This document shows, in pieces, positions 16,196-23,274 of a DNA stretch of 64,000 bases (its first letter is position 1; every line of letters starts with the position of its first letter). Both the position numbers and the translations under genes were made by a program. The DNA is from an uncultured Eubacteriales bacterium. GTDB taxonomy: Bacteria > Bacillota > Clostridia > Oscillospirales > Acutalibacteraceae. Below the pieces are notes generated by a model. It did no database searches and was not told the DNA's origin. It saw only the letters and a list, made by a program, of their open reading frames with translations. The stretch is from NCBI GenBank assembly GCA_934457415.1, contig CAKSHM010000002.1:198647-262646 (forward strand), in the 5' to 3' direction.

Positions 16196-16496
16196 TTGTT
16201 TTTCTCCAATATCGGTTGATTTCACGCTGCATATTTTCTCTGCCTACGGGATTTTGAGTGTGCAGCTTGATAGGATAAAAGGTTTTTCTTTCGGCAAGCC
16301 AGTCGATAAGCTTTATTCCGTCGCCGCCGTCGGCGGCATAATCTCCAAGATCGTGGTCGCAGTTTATTTCTTCGATTTCGTTTTTTTCCGCTTCGCAATG
16401 AATAATTTTCAGTTTTGCCTCATTCACGCTGCGGCAGTGAAAATATCCGTTAGGCGCCGGCCTTATATCGTCAAGCCATATTTTAATTTTATTCAT
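16188..16496 (-). CDS. cREC: cyclic-phosphate-processing receiver-domain protein
   Basis: The 102-aa protein is a receiver-like domain with IWLDDIRPAP (residues 6-15), INCDHDLGD (44-52) and QNPVGRENMQREI near the end. This pattern is that of the cyclic-phosphate-processing receiver (cREC) family, predicted from genome context to work with RtcB-type ligases on RNA ends. It directly precedes and overlaps rtcB by 8 bp. No -10 is obvious just upstream, so it may be transcribed from the promoter at 17403-17435 through the DIP1984-like gene. Confidence 0.75.
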   Translation of the reverse strand: MNKIKIWLDDIRPAPNGYFHCRSVNEAKLKIIHCEAEKNEIEEINCDHDLGDYAADGGDGIKLIDWLAERKTFYPIKLHTQNPVGRENMQREINRYWRKTND

Positions 16497-16706
16497 AATA
16501 TCACTTTCGTTTCGGAAATTTGCGGCTTGAAACCGAACCTCAGCCGCAATGAGTAAGGTTTTTATGCAGAGTTAGCGTAAAAAACCATAAATTCACATTA
16601 AACAGTTTTTTATAACGGAAATTTTATAACAAATTCAAAAAACTTAAACATTAAACCCGAACCTGTTATCTTCCTTTTAAGCTGTATGCTCTGCAACGGA
16701 AAGGCT

Positions 16707-17216
16707 TTAAAAATTGATTTCAAGGGTTACGCTGTTATTGAGCGTATCAAGCGCTGTTTGCAGCGCCGATAATGCGTCAAACGCCCTGTCATAGTCTTCC
16801 TTTACCGTCTTTCTGTCGAAATTTATATATCTGTAATCTATAATGCTTGTTCGACTGTAATATTCCTGATTTTCTCTTGCTTTCGGCAGCCTTGCTTTCA
16901 TTTCGGCAAGCTTTTTGACCTTTTTTGAAAGCTGAGGAATATATACAAGCGCCTCGTCAACCGTAAGTTCAAAACCCGGCAGAGTGTGCGATGTGTTAAA
17001 AAGATTTATTGCGTGTTTTAATTTGATTATTCTGTTTCCGAGTTCTTCCAATACCTTTTGCGTTTCTATATAATCGTATTCCGGACGAACGCTTTCGGGG
17101 TCCTCGCCCATAGCGGCAAGGAAGGTGCTGCTCTCCGCCTCTTCCGCAAGAAGTAAATCGTATTCGTCGTTCAGCTTTTTAAGCAGCTTGTTAGCCTGTG
17201 CAGATGTATATTTCAC
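16707..17216 (-). CDS. DIP1984-like helical protein
   Basis: The 169-aa protein is almost wholly alpha-helical and charged (AQANKLLKKLNDEYDLLLAE; IIKLKHAINLFNTSH; RENQEYYSRTSIIDYRYINF), resembling the DIP1984 family. Members have no firm biochemical function. The GTG at 17216 follows ACGGAG and matches the start of the decayed copy at 6719. It lies 210 bp before the cREC gene on the same strand. GTG overlaps the TGA of a small upstream frame, suggesting coupling. Confidence 0.68.
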   Translation of the reverse strand: MKYTSAQANKLLKKLNDEYDLLLAEEAESSTFLAAMGEDPESVRPEYDYIETQKVLEELGNRIIKLKHAINLFNTSHTLPGFELTVDEALVYIPQLSKKVKKLAEMKARLPKARENQEYYSRTSIIDYRYINFDRKTVKEDYDRAFDALSALQTALDTLNNSVTLEINF

Positions 17217-17372
17217 TTTAATCTCCGTTCTGCCGCTATGTCGACACAAATAGGATACAAATCTCTTCTTAGCGGCGAATGGAGATTAATCCGGCATGTT
17301 TCGCGGTTGCCTTTTATGTAATGAAAGGCGAGCGGAACGCCGTCCCTATATTGTTGTTAGTGTGATTTTCAC
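17213..17372 (-). pseudogene. Small frameshifted gene upstream of the DIP1984-like gene
   Basis: From GTG 17372 (AAGGAGCGG upstream) the frame reads VKITLTTI and stops. Dropping one A gives MKITLTQYRDGVPLAFHYIK and then a further 30 or so residues (GNRETCRINLHSPLRRDLYP...) ending at TGA 17213-17215. This looks like a coded protein of about 51 aa with one extra base. No family is recognised. Confidence 0.4.
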
Positions 17373-17402
17373 ACTAACCGCTCCTTTTTTCTTTCTGATA
17401 CT

Positions 17403-17435
17403 ATTATATGAAACGGTATGTACCGAAAATGGTAT
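17403..17435 (-). promoter_or_regulatory. Regulon motif site 3 plus -10 (DIP1984/cREC/rtcB direction)
   Basis: On the minus strand ATACCATTTTCGGTAC (17435-17420), 11 nt, then TATAAT (17408-17403), followed by AAAAAAGGAG. It would drive the small frame, the DIP1984-like gene and probably cREC-rtcB. Confidence 0.75.
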
Positions 17436-17485
17436 ATGAAAAAGCACCGTTTTCAAAATCTATCGAAAGCGGCACTTTTTTTGTT

Positions 17486-18325
17486 CTATTGCTTTATGTT
17501 TTTGCTTACATCACCGTAAATAAACTCACTATTTATACTTTTTAGTTTTTCTTTTAATACGCCGATTTTTTCTTGCGTTGATTTTTTCTTAAATTCTTTC
17601 AAGTTAATAGAATCATCAAACTTAGACAGTTCAGAAACAAGACCCTCGGCAGCCAATTCCAACTGAATCTGCGGCCAAATTAAAAATTCCGCCTTCAAAG
17701 GCGTCCAACCGGTTTCATCACTAAAAAAATTCCTTATAGAGTTTATAATTTCCGAGTAAGAGTATTTGTCTTTGTTTTTATTTGTTGCAAATTCTAATTT
17801 ACTCCAAGGCAAAACTTTTCCTTTTGTTATGGCTTTTCCATTTATTTTGCAATTTCTTTTAAACCATTCAAGCGTAAGCGAATCCAACGGCATATGGCAG
17901 TATTTGAAATATTCTTCTTTTTGCTCAGCACCCTTTAAGCAATATATACCCTTAAAAGTCATATTGACAATTTTTTGAGCTTTACCATAAGCCAAAGATT
18001 CATAATACCTATTAAAAGTCTTTAGGAATTCATCACACATCTTATTGTGCCAGTTATCAAATTTTTCTTGAGTTATTTTGGAATTATCATCGTTATCAAA
18101 AAATTCAACAAAATTTTTTATATATCTTTCTCCGAGTTTGCTGAGCATTTTATCGACTCCGAGTTTTTCTGTTAAGCCCGTTTTTCTTTTTTCGGTTCTC
18201 GGTGTAAAATCTTTTAATGCACGCCAAAGAGCCACTTCAATTCCATCTTTGTCTAAAAAATATTCTTTTCCGTCTTTTTTTCCATCCCAAAACTGTTTTG
18301 TTAATTCAATATGTGTGTATTCCAT
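17486..18325 (-). CDS. Hypothetical protein, 279 aa
   Basis: A soluble, Lys- and Trp-rich protein with no recognised domain. Landmarks are TKQFWDGKKDGKEYFLDKDG near the start, CHMPLDSLTLEWFKRNC in the middle and LIWPQIQLELAAEGL near the C-terminus. It is the last gene of a minus-strand run beginning at 21472. An 18355-18384 hairpin separates it from the 18431 gene, so its expression may be attenuated. Confidence 0.62.
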   Translation of the reverse strand: MEYTHIELTKQFWDGKKDGKEYFLDKDGIEVALWRALKDFTPRTEKRKTGLTEKLGVDKMLSKLGERYIKNFVEFFDNDDNSKITQEKFDNWHNKMCDEFLKTFNRYYESLAYGKAQKIVNMTFKGIYCLKGAEQKEEYFKYCHMPLDSLTLEWFKRNCKINGKAITKGKVLPWSKLEFATNKNKDKYSYSEIINSIRNFFSDETGWTPLKAEFLIWPQIQLELAAEGLVSELSKFDDSINLKEFKKKSTQEKIGVLKEKLKSINSEFIYGDVSKNIKQ

Positions 18326-18354
18326 TCCGTCTCCCCCTTCACAATAATTATAAA

Positions 18355-18384
18355 TTGCCGCTGTCGAAAAATCAACAGCGGCAA
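18355..18384 (-). terminator. Hairpin between two genes of the unknown operon
   Basis: TTGCCGCTGT pairs with ACAGCGGCAA around an A/T-rich loop. Only a weak T-tract follows on the minus strand, so it is a partial terminator or an mRNA-processing stem. Confidence 0.5.
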
Positions 18385-18430
18385 ATAAACTTTGTATATA
18401 CTTACAAATAAGCTTCTATCATTTATTGCA

Positions 18431-18970
18431 TTATCGCGCCTTATCGTCCTTTTTGGCATCGTTTAAAAGGCTGATTAAGATAGAATAAACAACCTTACCG
18501 TCTGCATTTGTTTCAACATAACTGAGATAATAAGGCTTTATGTTATCCGTCATATTGTGAATATTCATATTAAGTCTTTTTCCATAGTAATCAACAAGTA
18601 TAAAATCCTTATTGCCTACGAAAGCAAAATACCAATCAGCATGATCCATACTCATAATATCAAAGTCTGTATCTTTACAAAAATAATCCGGATTGTTGAT
18701 TGTTTTGCAAATTATGTCGCCGAGTTTTTGGATGTCCTGATAATCGCTGGTATATTTAGACCAATCTTCGGTAGGTTCATATTGACCGTCTTTTAAAGGG
18801 AAAAAATCACATTTCTTTATAACTTGAGTTACGGTTTTACGCATTTCGGCTTTTGCTTCTTCAAACGAGTCAAAAACCTGCAACAGTGTTGCTCCATCGG
18901 TATGGTTCATCCACCATACATCTTTATCAGAGTTCGTTTTAAGTTCCATTAACAATGCATATTTTGCCAT
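18431..18970 (-). CDS. Hypothetical protein, 179 aa
   Basis: No domain is recognised. The protein is acidic and aromatic-rich (DKDVWWMNHTDGATLLQVFD, DIMSMDHADWYFAFVGNKDF). The N-terminal MAKYALLMELKT strand and the regular alpha/beta pattern suggest a compact soluble fold. It lies in the operon 21472 to 17486. Confidence 0.62.
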   Translation of the reverse strand: MAKYALLMELKTNSDKDVWWMNHTDGATLLQVFDSFEEAKAEMRKTVTQVIKKCDFFPLKDGQYEPTEDWSKYTSDYQDIQKLGDIICKTINNPDYFCKDTDFDIMSMDHADWYFAFVGNKDFILVDYYGKRLNMNIHNMTDNIKPYYLSYVETNADGKVVYSILISLLNDAKKDDKAR

Positions 18971-19027
18971 TTTATTTTCCGCCTTTTTTATTTTTTATAT
19001 TTTGTTGTTTTAGTAATTGCAGATAAT

Positions 19028-19996
19028 CTATTCATCATCATCTTCTTCTAATATTTCTCTTCCTTCTTTGTGCAGAGTATCAATTATATTCCATATTCCG
19101 TCCTCGCTCTCGCCGATTTCGGGTCCGCCTATACCGGCAGGCTTTAATTTTCCGTTTTCGTCAAAAAACATATCTGTGTTTAAATCCGTCACATCATAAT
19201 AATACTCGGATAATTTCTTCTTGCTCGAAAACGCCGTTAAAATCCGAACCGAATATCGGAAATCCTCGGCATCCCTTTCAAAAAGAGAAGGATCTCTGAG
19301 AAGTACAGAAGGACTTTTCAAAACCTTTAAAAATTCTTTGTCACTGATAGACTGAGAACGGTATTCTTCATAAAGAAATTCAAGGTTTTCGTAAGCCTTT
19401 TGCGACGGTGTATATTTATCGTTCATTTCGCGAAGAAAAGCCATAAACTCATTGCTATAAAAATCCATACTTTGAAAACCGTAATAAATGTTTGGCCTTA
19501 TTACAGGATACATATTTTCTAAATTAGGAAAAAATGCTTCAAAATATTCAGTGATTATTTTATGGGTTTCATTGACTTTTTTTTCTATACCAATTGAATT
19601 ATTATTATTCATATCAGAATAACGATTTAAAAAATTAAATAATTGCAGGTCATCTGTTTGTCTGACCCCTTCGCCATAGGATTTAAAACTATAATGCTTT
19701 TTTAGACCCTTAGGGCAGGTATCTGTTTTTTTACAAGTGCAATAAAGAGTATTATCGTAATCACAGCAATCGCCTAACGGACACGCAGGCTCGGGCTCTT
19801 TTTCAGGAGCTTTTGCGGCTGTCTTTTTCTCTTCGCTGTCAGAAGGCGGAGCCGCTTTCACCGGCGGTGTAAATTTACTGTTATTCTGCGGTACTTCCGT
19901 AACCAAACCGCAAAAATCTAATCCTTTTTTTACATTTTCTTTAATATCATCAATTGCTTTGTCCAAGAAATCTATTCCGAAACTGATTTTTCCCAT
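19028..19996 (-). CDS. Hypothetical protein with a Cys cluster, 322 aa
   Basis: An N-terminal amphipathic region (FGIDFLDKAIDDIKENVKKG) is followed by a Pro/Lys/Glu linker (about 45-75). A cysteine cluster, CPLGDCCDYDNTLYCTC then CPKG (about 75-100), comes next and may bind metal, followed by a helical body and the acidic tail EILEEDDDE. The ATG directly abuts the TAA of the preceding gene. No family is recognised. It is the fourth gene in a five-gene block of unknowns. Confidence 0.62.
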   Translation of the reverse strand: MGKISFGIDFLDKAIDDIKENVKKGLDFCGLVTEVPQNNSKFTPPVKAAPPSDSEEKKTAAKAPEKEPEPACPLGDCCDYDNTLYCTCKKTDTCPKGLKKHYSFKSYGEGVRQTDDLQLFNFLNRYSDMNNNNSIGIEKKVNETHKIITEYFEAFFPNLENMYPVIRPNIYYGFQSMDFYSNEFMAFLREMNDKYTPSQKAYENLEFLYEEYRSQSISDKEFLKVLKSPSVLLRDPSLFERDAEDFRYSVRILTAFSSKKKLSEYYYDVTDLNTDMFFDENGKLKPAGIGGPEIGESEDGIWNIIDTLHKEGREILEEDDDE

Positions 19997-20203
19997 TTAG
20001 AGTTCACTCCACCTCTTAAAATTTTTACAGTATTTTCCCGTATGAGCATAATGCCCCGATGTATATAAGCTTGGAACACCCTGAGTACATTTTCCGATTG
20101 ACATATTAGAAGCCGCTCTTACACCGAAACAGGTTTTTTCTCTCGGTCCCTGCCAATATTCACATGTTGCGCAACATGTATTTAATTTTGGTACTTCAAA
20201 CAT
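19997..20203 (-). CDS. Small Cys-rich protein, 68 aa
   Basis: Seven cysteines and a His (CCATCEYWQGPREKTC, CTQG, HTGKYCKNF) suggest a zinc-binding fold. AGGGAG precedes the ATG. It is flanked by operon genes 14 bp upstream and 0 bp downstream. Not recognised. Confidence 0.62.
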   Translation of the reverse strand: MFEVPKLNTCCATCEYWQGPREKTCFGVRAASNMSIGKCTQGVPSLYTSGHYAHTGKYCKNFKRWSEL

Positions 20204-20217
20204 AAATTTTCTCCCTC

Positions 20218-20418
20218 TTACATATTAAGTGTCATCAAAAGCTGATCGCCTTTTGCTATTTGTCTGCCGTAAAAATCGGTGGTAACATCAAGACTTGCAT
20301 TATATTTACCTTTGATCTTGCCGGAAAAATCCTTTATTTTCTTGTTTCCGGTTGTGGTATCAAGCTCGATAAAGCCGATTATTTTTCCGGTCCAGTCATG
20401 TACTTTGATTATTTGCAT
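20218..20418 (-). CDS. Small beta-rich protein, 66 aa
   Basis: It reads MQIIKVHDWTGKIIGFIELD and later KIKGKYNASLDVTTDFYGRQ. Alternating strands with repeated G-K-I turns suggest a small beta barrel or sheet. GAGGTG lies 8 nt before the ATG, and the start is 1 bp from the previous stop. Not recognised. Confidence 0.6.
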   Translation of the reverse strand: MQIIKVHDWTGKIIGFIELDTTTGNKKIKDFSGKIKGKYNASLDVTTDFYGRQIAKGDQLLMTLNM

Positions 20419-20419
20419 A

Positions 20420-21472
20420 TTATTTCACCTCCTGTTCAAGCCAAGTTCCGGTTTTATCACTGAAAACCGATAATTGTGAATCAGTTATGTTATGTATAAT
20501 TCTGCTGAGTGCTTTTCTTTCAAGCGGCACCTCATAAGGATAACCTTCAAGTTTTTTTAAAATGTCCTGCTGACGCAGATGCTTTTCACTGCTTGAATGC
20601 TCCTTTAAAATTAAATATACAAAGAGCGGAGCCATACTTTTTCTTGAATTTGTCTTTTTGGGTCTGAAAAGATTGTCAAGTTCCTCATCGCTCATAAGCT
20701 CATACCTTTCAATTTGAAGCCGATAGGTATTATCAACGGTTTCTTTTGAAGTGCAATATTTATGCAGCACCATAGCTGCCGCCAATAAACGGGCTTCGTT
20801 TTTTATAATAATTTCGGGAGCATTGAGGCTGAAAAGCCTGCAAAGCCTTGTAGCGCGAATAACATATTGATAAGCGCAAATATTGTTTCCCACACGCTTT
20901 TCTGCTTCCTTAATAAGCGATTTGCAATATGAATCGTATAATTTTTTTTCGTCTTTGGTTACGGAAACATCCATGTACTCTCTGAAAAAATCCTTTTCGG
21001 CTTTTGATAGTTCTGTGCCCTTTGTAAATTTTCCGGAAAGCTCTTTAAGATAATCCGCCGTATCAAGCCGATCGGATATATCGTGAACGGTGCTAAACTT
21101 TAAATCTTCGGAATTTAAAGATTTTACAAAAATCTGCCAAATATTAAAAAGCTGTGTGTTTCCGTTTTCTTCGCAAAACACCTTTTGAGCTGTTTTCTCA
21201 CTTCCGTCTAATTCTTCATATTTTTCGGCAATTTTTTTAAGATCGGAATAAAGCTTTTTAAATTCCGAACAAACCGAATTGCGGTCTTCCATCGTCCAAT
21301 CCATTTTACAGCGGTAACTGTATTTTTCTTCACAAAGCGACAGCTCGTTCGGAAATTCGGGAATATAAAGTACGCCATCCTCGTCTGTTCTGTCAAACAT
21401 CAAATAAATGTAATCTAAGGGTGTGATGTTGGATTCAAAGGATAAAGTTTGCATTTCGGTTTCTTTTGTCAT
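20420..21472 (-). CDS. 350-aa protein with a C-terminal winged-helix resembling that of the WYL regulator
   Basis: The first two thirds are helical and unrecognised. The C-terminal part (about residues 270-345), APLFVYLILKEHSSSEKHLR then QQDILKKLEGYPYEVPLERK and ALSRIIHNI, lines up with the N-terminal DNA-binding part of the WYL protein at 26885 (RIWQILKEYSDYDHPLTQDD ... IIIERKAISRNISLL). It may bind the same kind of DNA site or act as a partner. The start at ATG 21472 follows AAGGAG. It is the first gene of the minus operon and has regulon motif site 4 in its promoter. Confidence 0.65.
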   Translation of the reverse strand: MTKETEMQTLSFESNITPLDYIYLMFDRTDEDGVLYIPEFPNELSLCEEKYSYRCKMDWTMEDRNSVCSEFKKLYSDLKKIAEKYEELDGSEKTAQKVFCEENGNTQLFNIWQIFVKSLNSEDLKFSTVHDISDRLDTADYLKELSGKFTKGTELSKAEKDFFREYMDVSVTKDEKKLYDSYCKSLIKEAEKRVGNNICAYQYVIRATRLCRLFSLNAPEIIIKNEARLLAAAMVLHKYCTSKETVDNTYRLQIERYELMSDEELDNLFRPKKTNSRKSMAPLFVYLILKEHSSSEKHLRQQDILKKLEGYPYEVPLERKALSRIIHNITDSQLSVFSDKTGTWLEQEVK

Positions 21473-21502
21473 ACTCAAGGCTCCTTATCATTTATAGCTT
21501 TA

Positions 21503-21535
21503 ATTATAATATTTGCGATGTCCCACACGCGGTAC
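21503..21535 (-). promoter_or_regulatory. Regulon motif site 4 plus -10 (five-gene unknown operon)
   Basis: Minus strand GTACCGCGTGTGGGAC (21535-21520), 11 nt, TATAAT (21508-21503), then AAGGAG and ATG 21472. Confidence 0.72.
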
Positions 21536-21628
21536 ATGGATTTTTTTGAGAGCAGTTTTTTGAAAGTTAAAGAATTGTATCACAGGAATTTGAAAAAAGC
21601 AACTAAATAAGAAATCAGAAAACAAAAT

Positions 21629-21662
21629 GTACCGTTTTCGGTGCGCTGAATTATAGTATATT
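21629..21662 (+). promoter_or_regulatory. Regulon motif site 5 plus -10 (DUF2779 gene)
   Basis: GTACCGTTTTCGGTGC (21629-21644), 12 nt, then TATATT (21657-21662); TAGTAT at 21654 is an alternative -10. With site 6 this is the clearest copy of the motif. Confidence 0.78.
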
Positions 21663-21720
21663 GAAAAAAACGGTAAAATACTGTAAAATTGTATTATTAA
21701 ATGTAAGCGGAGGCCGGGAT

Positions 21721-23217
21721 ATGGTTTATCTATCAAAATCAAAATACTGCGGACTGTGGCAATGCCCGAAAATTGCGTGGCTTAAAAAATATAAGCCCGA
21801 GGAAATTACGGTTGATCCTCAGGTTGTAGCAAGGATGGATGCCGGTAATGAGGTAGGGGATCTTGCAATGGGGCTCTTCGGCGAATATACAGAGGTCACG
21901 GCTTTTGACGGCGATAAAATCGATATAAAGCAAATGATTGAAAACACAAAGGCGGAAATCGAAAAAGGGACGCCTGTTATCTGCGAAGCCTCGTTCGATT
22001 ATAACGGGCTTTACTGTGCCGTTGACATACTGAAAAAGGAAAACGGCGGCTTTTCGATATACGAGGTTAAAAGCTCCACAAAGTATGATAAGGCGGTATA
22101 TGCCGCTGATGTTGCTTATCAGAAATATGTGCTTAAAAGCTGCGGCGTTAATGTTACGGGCACTTATCTTATATGCCTTAATAACCAATATGTTTTTAAC
22201 GGCGTTCTTAATTTGGAGGAGCTTTTCGGTATTCATGATATTTCCGATTCTGTAGCTGCAGAAGAAAAGAATATTGCGGCCAATCTGTCGATTGCCGAAA
22301 GAATTTTAAAATCGGAAAAGGAGCCGGCTATTGATTTATCCGTTTGCTGTGATAAGCCGTACACCTGCGCTTTTTGGAACTATTGCTCACGGAATTTGCC
22401 GAAGCCCTCTGTTTTTGATTTATACAGGCTGCATTTTGATAAAAAAATCGAATATTACAAAAAGGGACTCGCCGATTTTAACGATCTATTTTACGGTGCC
22501 GATATTACCAATGGAAAACAGCTGCGGCAAATGCTTTTTGCGATTTCCGACCAAGGCACATATATAGAAAAGGACGGTATACGGGACTTTTTAAGCACGC
22601 TTTCATATCCGCTTTATTTTCTTGATTTTGAAACAATACAACCTGTTATACCGCAATTTATAGGAACAAAGCCTTACGCCCAAATACCGTTTCAGTATTC
22701 CCTGCACTATATTGAAAAGGAGGGTGGAGAGCTTTTACATAAGGAGTTTTTGGCAGAATCAGGCACCGACCCGCGCCGCGCAATTGCCGAAAGCCTTTGC
22801 AGAGACATTCCTACGAATGTCTGTGTTACCGCCTACAATAAAGGCTTTGAATGCGGAAGAATTAAGGAACTGGCGGAGACCTTCCCCGATTTGGCGGAGC
22901 ATCTTTTAAATATACGCTCGAATATAAAGGATCTGCTGACGCCGTTTCAGTCGGGCTATTATTATAACCGCGCAATGGGCGGCAGCTTTTCCATTAAAAG
23001 CGTGTTGCCTGCAATATTCCCGAATGACCCATCGCTTGATTACCATAATCTTAACGGGATACATAACGGCGGTGAGGCTATGACGGTTTTCCCGAAAATA
23101 AAGGATATGCCGCCGCAAGAGCAAAAGACCGCGCGGCACAATCTGCTTAAATACTGCGAGCTTGACACCTTTGCCATGGTTAAGGTATGGCAGGAGCTTT
23201 TACGGGTGTCTGAATAA
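21721..23217 (+). CDS. DUF2779 nuclease: Cas4-like PD-(D/E)xK plus DnaQ-like exonuclease
   Basis: The 498-aa protein begins at ATG 21721 (GGAGG upstream; the frame is open further 5' but without a site). The N-terminal half looks like a Cas4/RecB-type nuclease: ARMDAGNEVGDLAMGLF, CAVDILKKENGGFSIYEVKSS (Asp then Glu-Val-Lys), AYQKYVLK (QxxxY) and Cys residues (LWQCPK; CCDKPYTCAFWNYC) fit for an Fe-S cluster. The C-terminal half is DUF2779, with YFLDFET at the first DEDD exonuclease motif. So it likely degrades or trims nucleic acid, acting in defence or repair (inference). It stands alone between two divergent and convergent operons, under regulon site 5. Confidence 0.8.
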   Translation: MVYLSKSKYCGLWQCPKIAWLKKYKPEEITVDPQVVARMDAGNEVGDLAMGLFGEYTEVTAFDGDKIDIKQMIENTKAEIEKGTPVICEASFDYNGLYCAVDILKKENGGFSIYEVKSSTKYDKAVYAADVAYQKYVLKSCGVNVTGTYLICLNNQYVFNGVLNLEELFGIHDISDSVAAEEKNIAANLSIAERILKSEKEPAIDLSVCCDKPYTCAFWNYCSRNLPKPSVFDLYRLHFDKKIEYYKKGLADFNDLFYGADITNGKQLRQMLFAISDQGTYIEKDGIRDFLSTLSYPLYFLDFETIQPVIPQFIGTKPYAQIPFQYSLHYIEKEGGELLHKEFLAESGTDPRRAIAESLCRDIPTNVCVTAYNKGFECGRIKELAETFPDLAEHLLNIRSNIKDLLTPFQSGYYYNRAMGGSFSIKSVLPAIFPNDPSLDYHNLNGIHNGGEAMTVFPKIKDMPPQEQKTARHNLLKYCELDTFAMVKVWQELLRVSE

Positions 23218-23228
23218 ATAAACCAAAA

Positions 23229-23252
23229 GCAGTTGCTTTAATTAGCAACTGC
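23229..23252. terminator. Terminator between DUF2779 and the convergent AAA+ gene
   Basis: GCAGTTGC at 23229-23236 pairs with GCAACTGC at 23245-23252. The minus-strand side continues with TGCTTTTGG, the plus side with CTTTAGTTTG, so it may serve both genes. Confidence 0.6.
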
Positions 23253-23274
23253 CTTTAGTTTGTTAAATTCTGAA

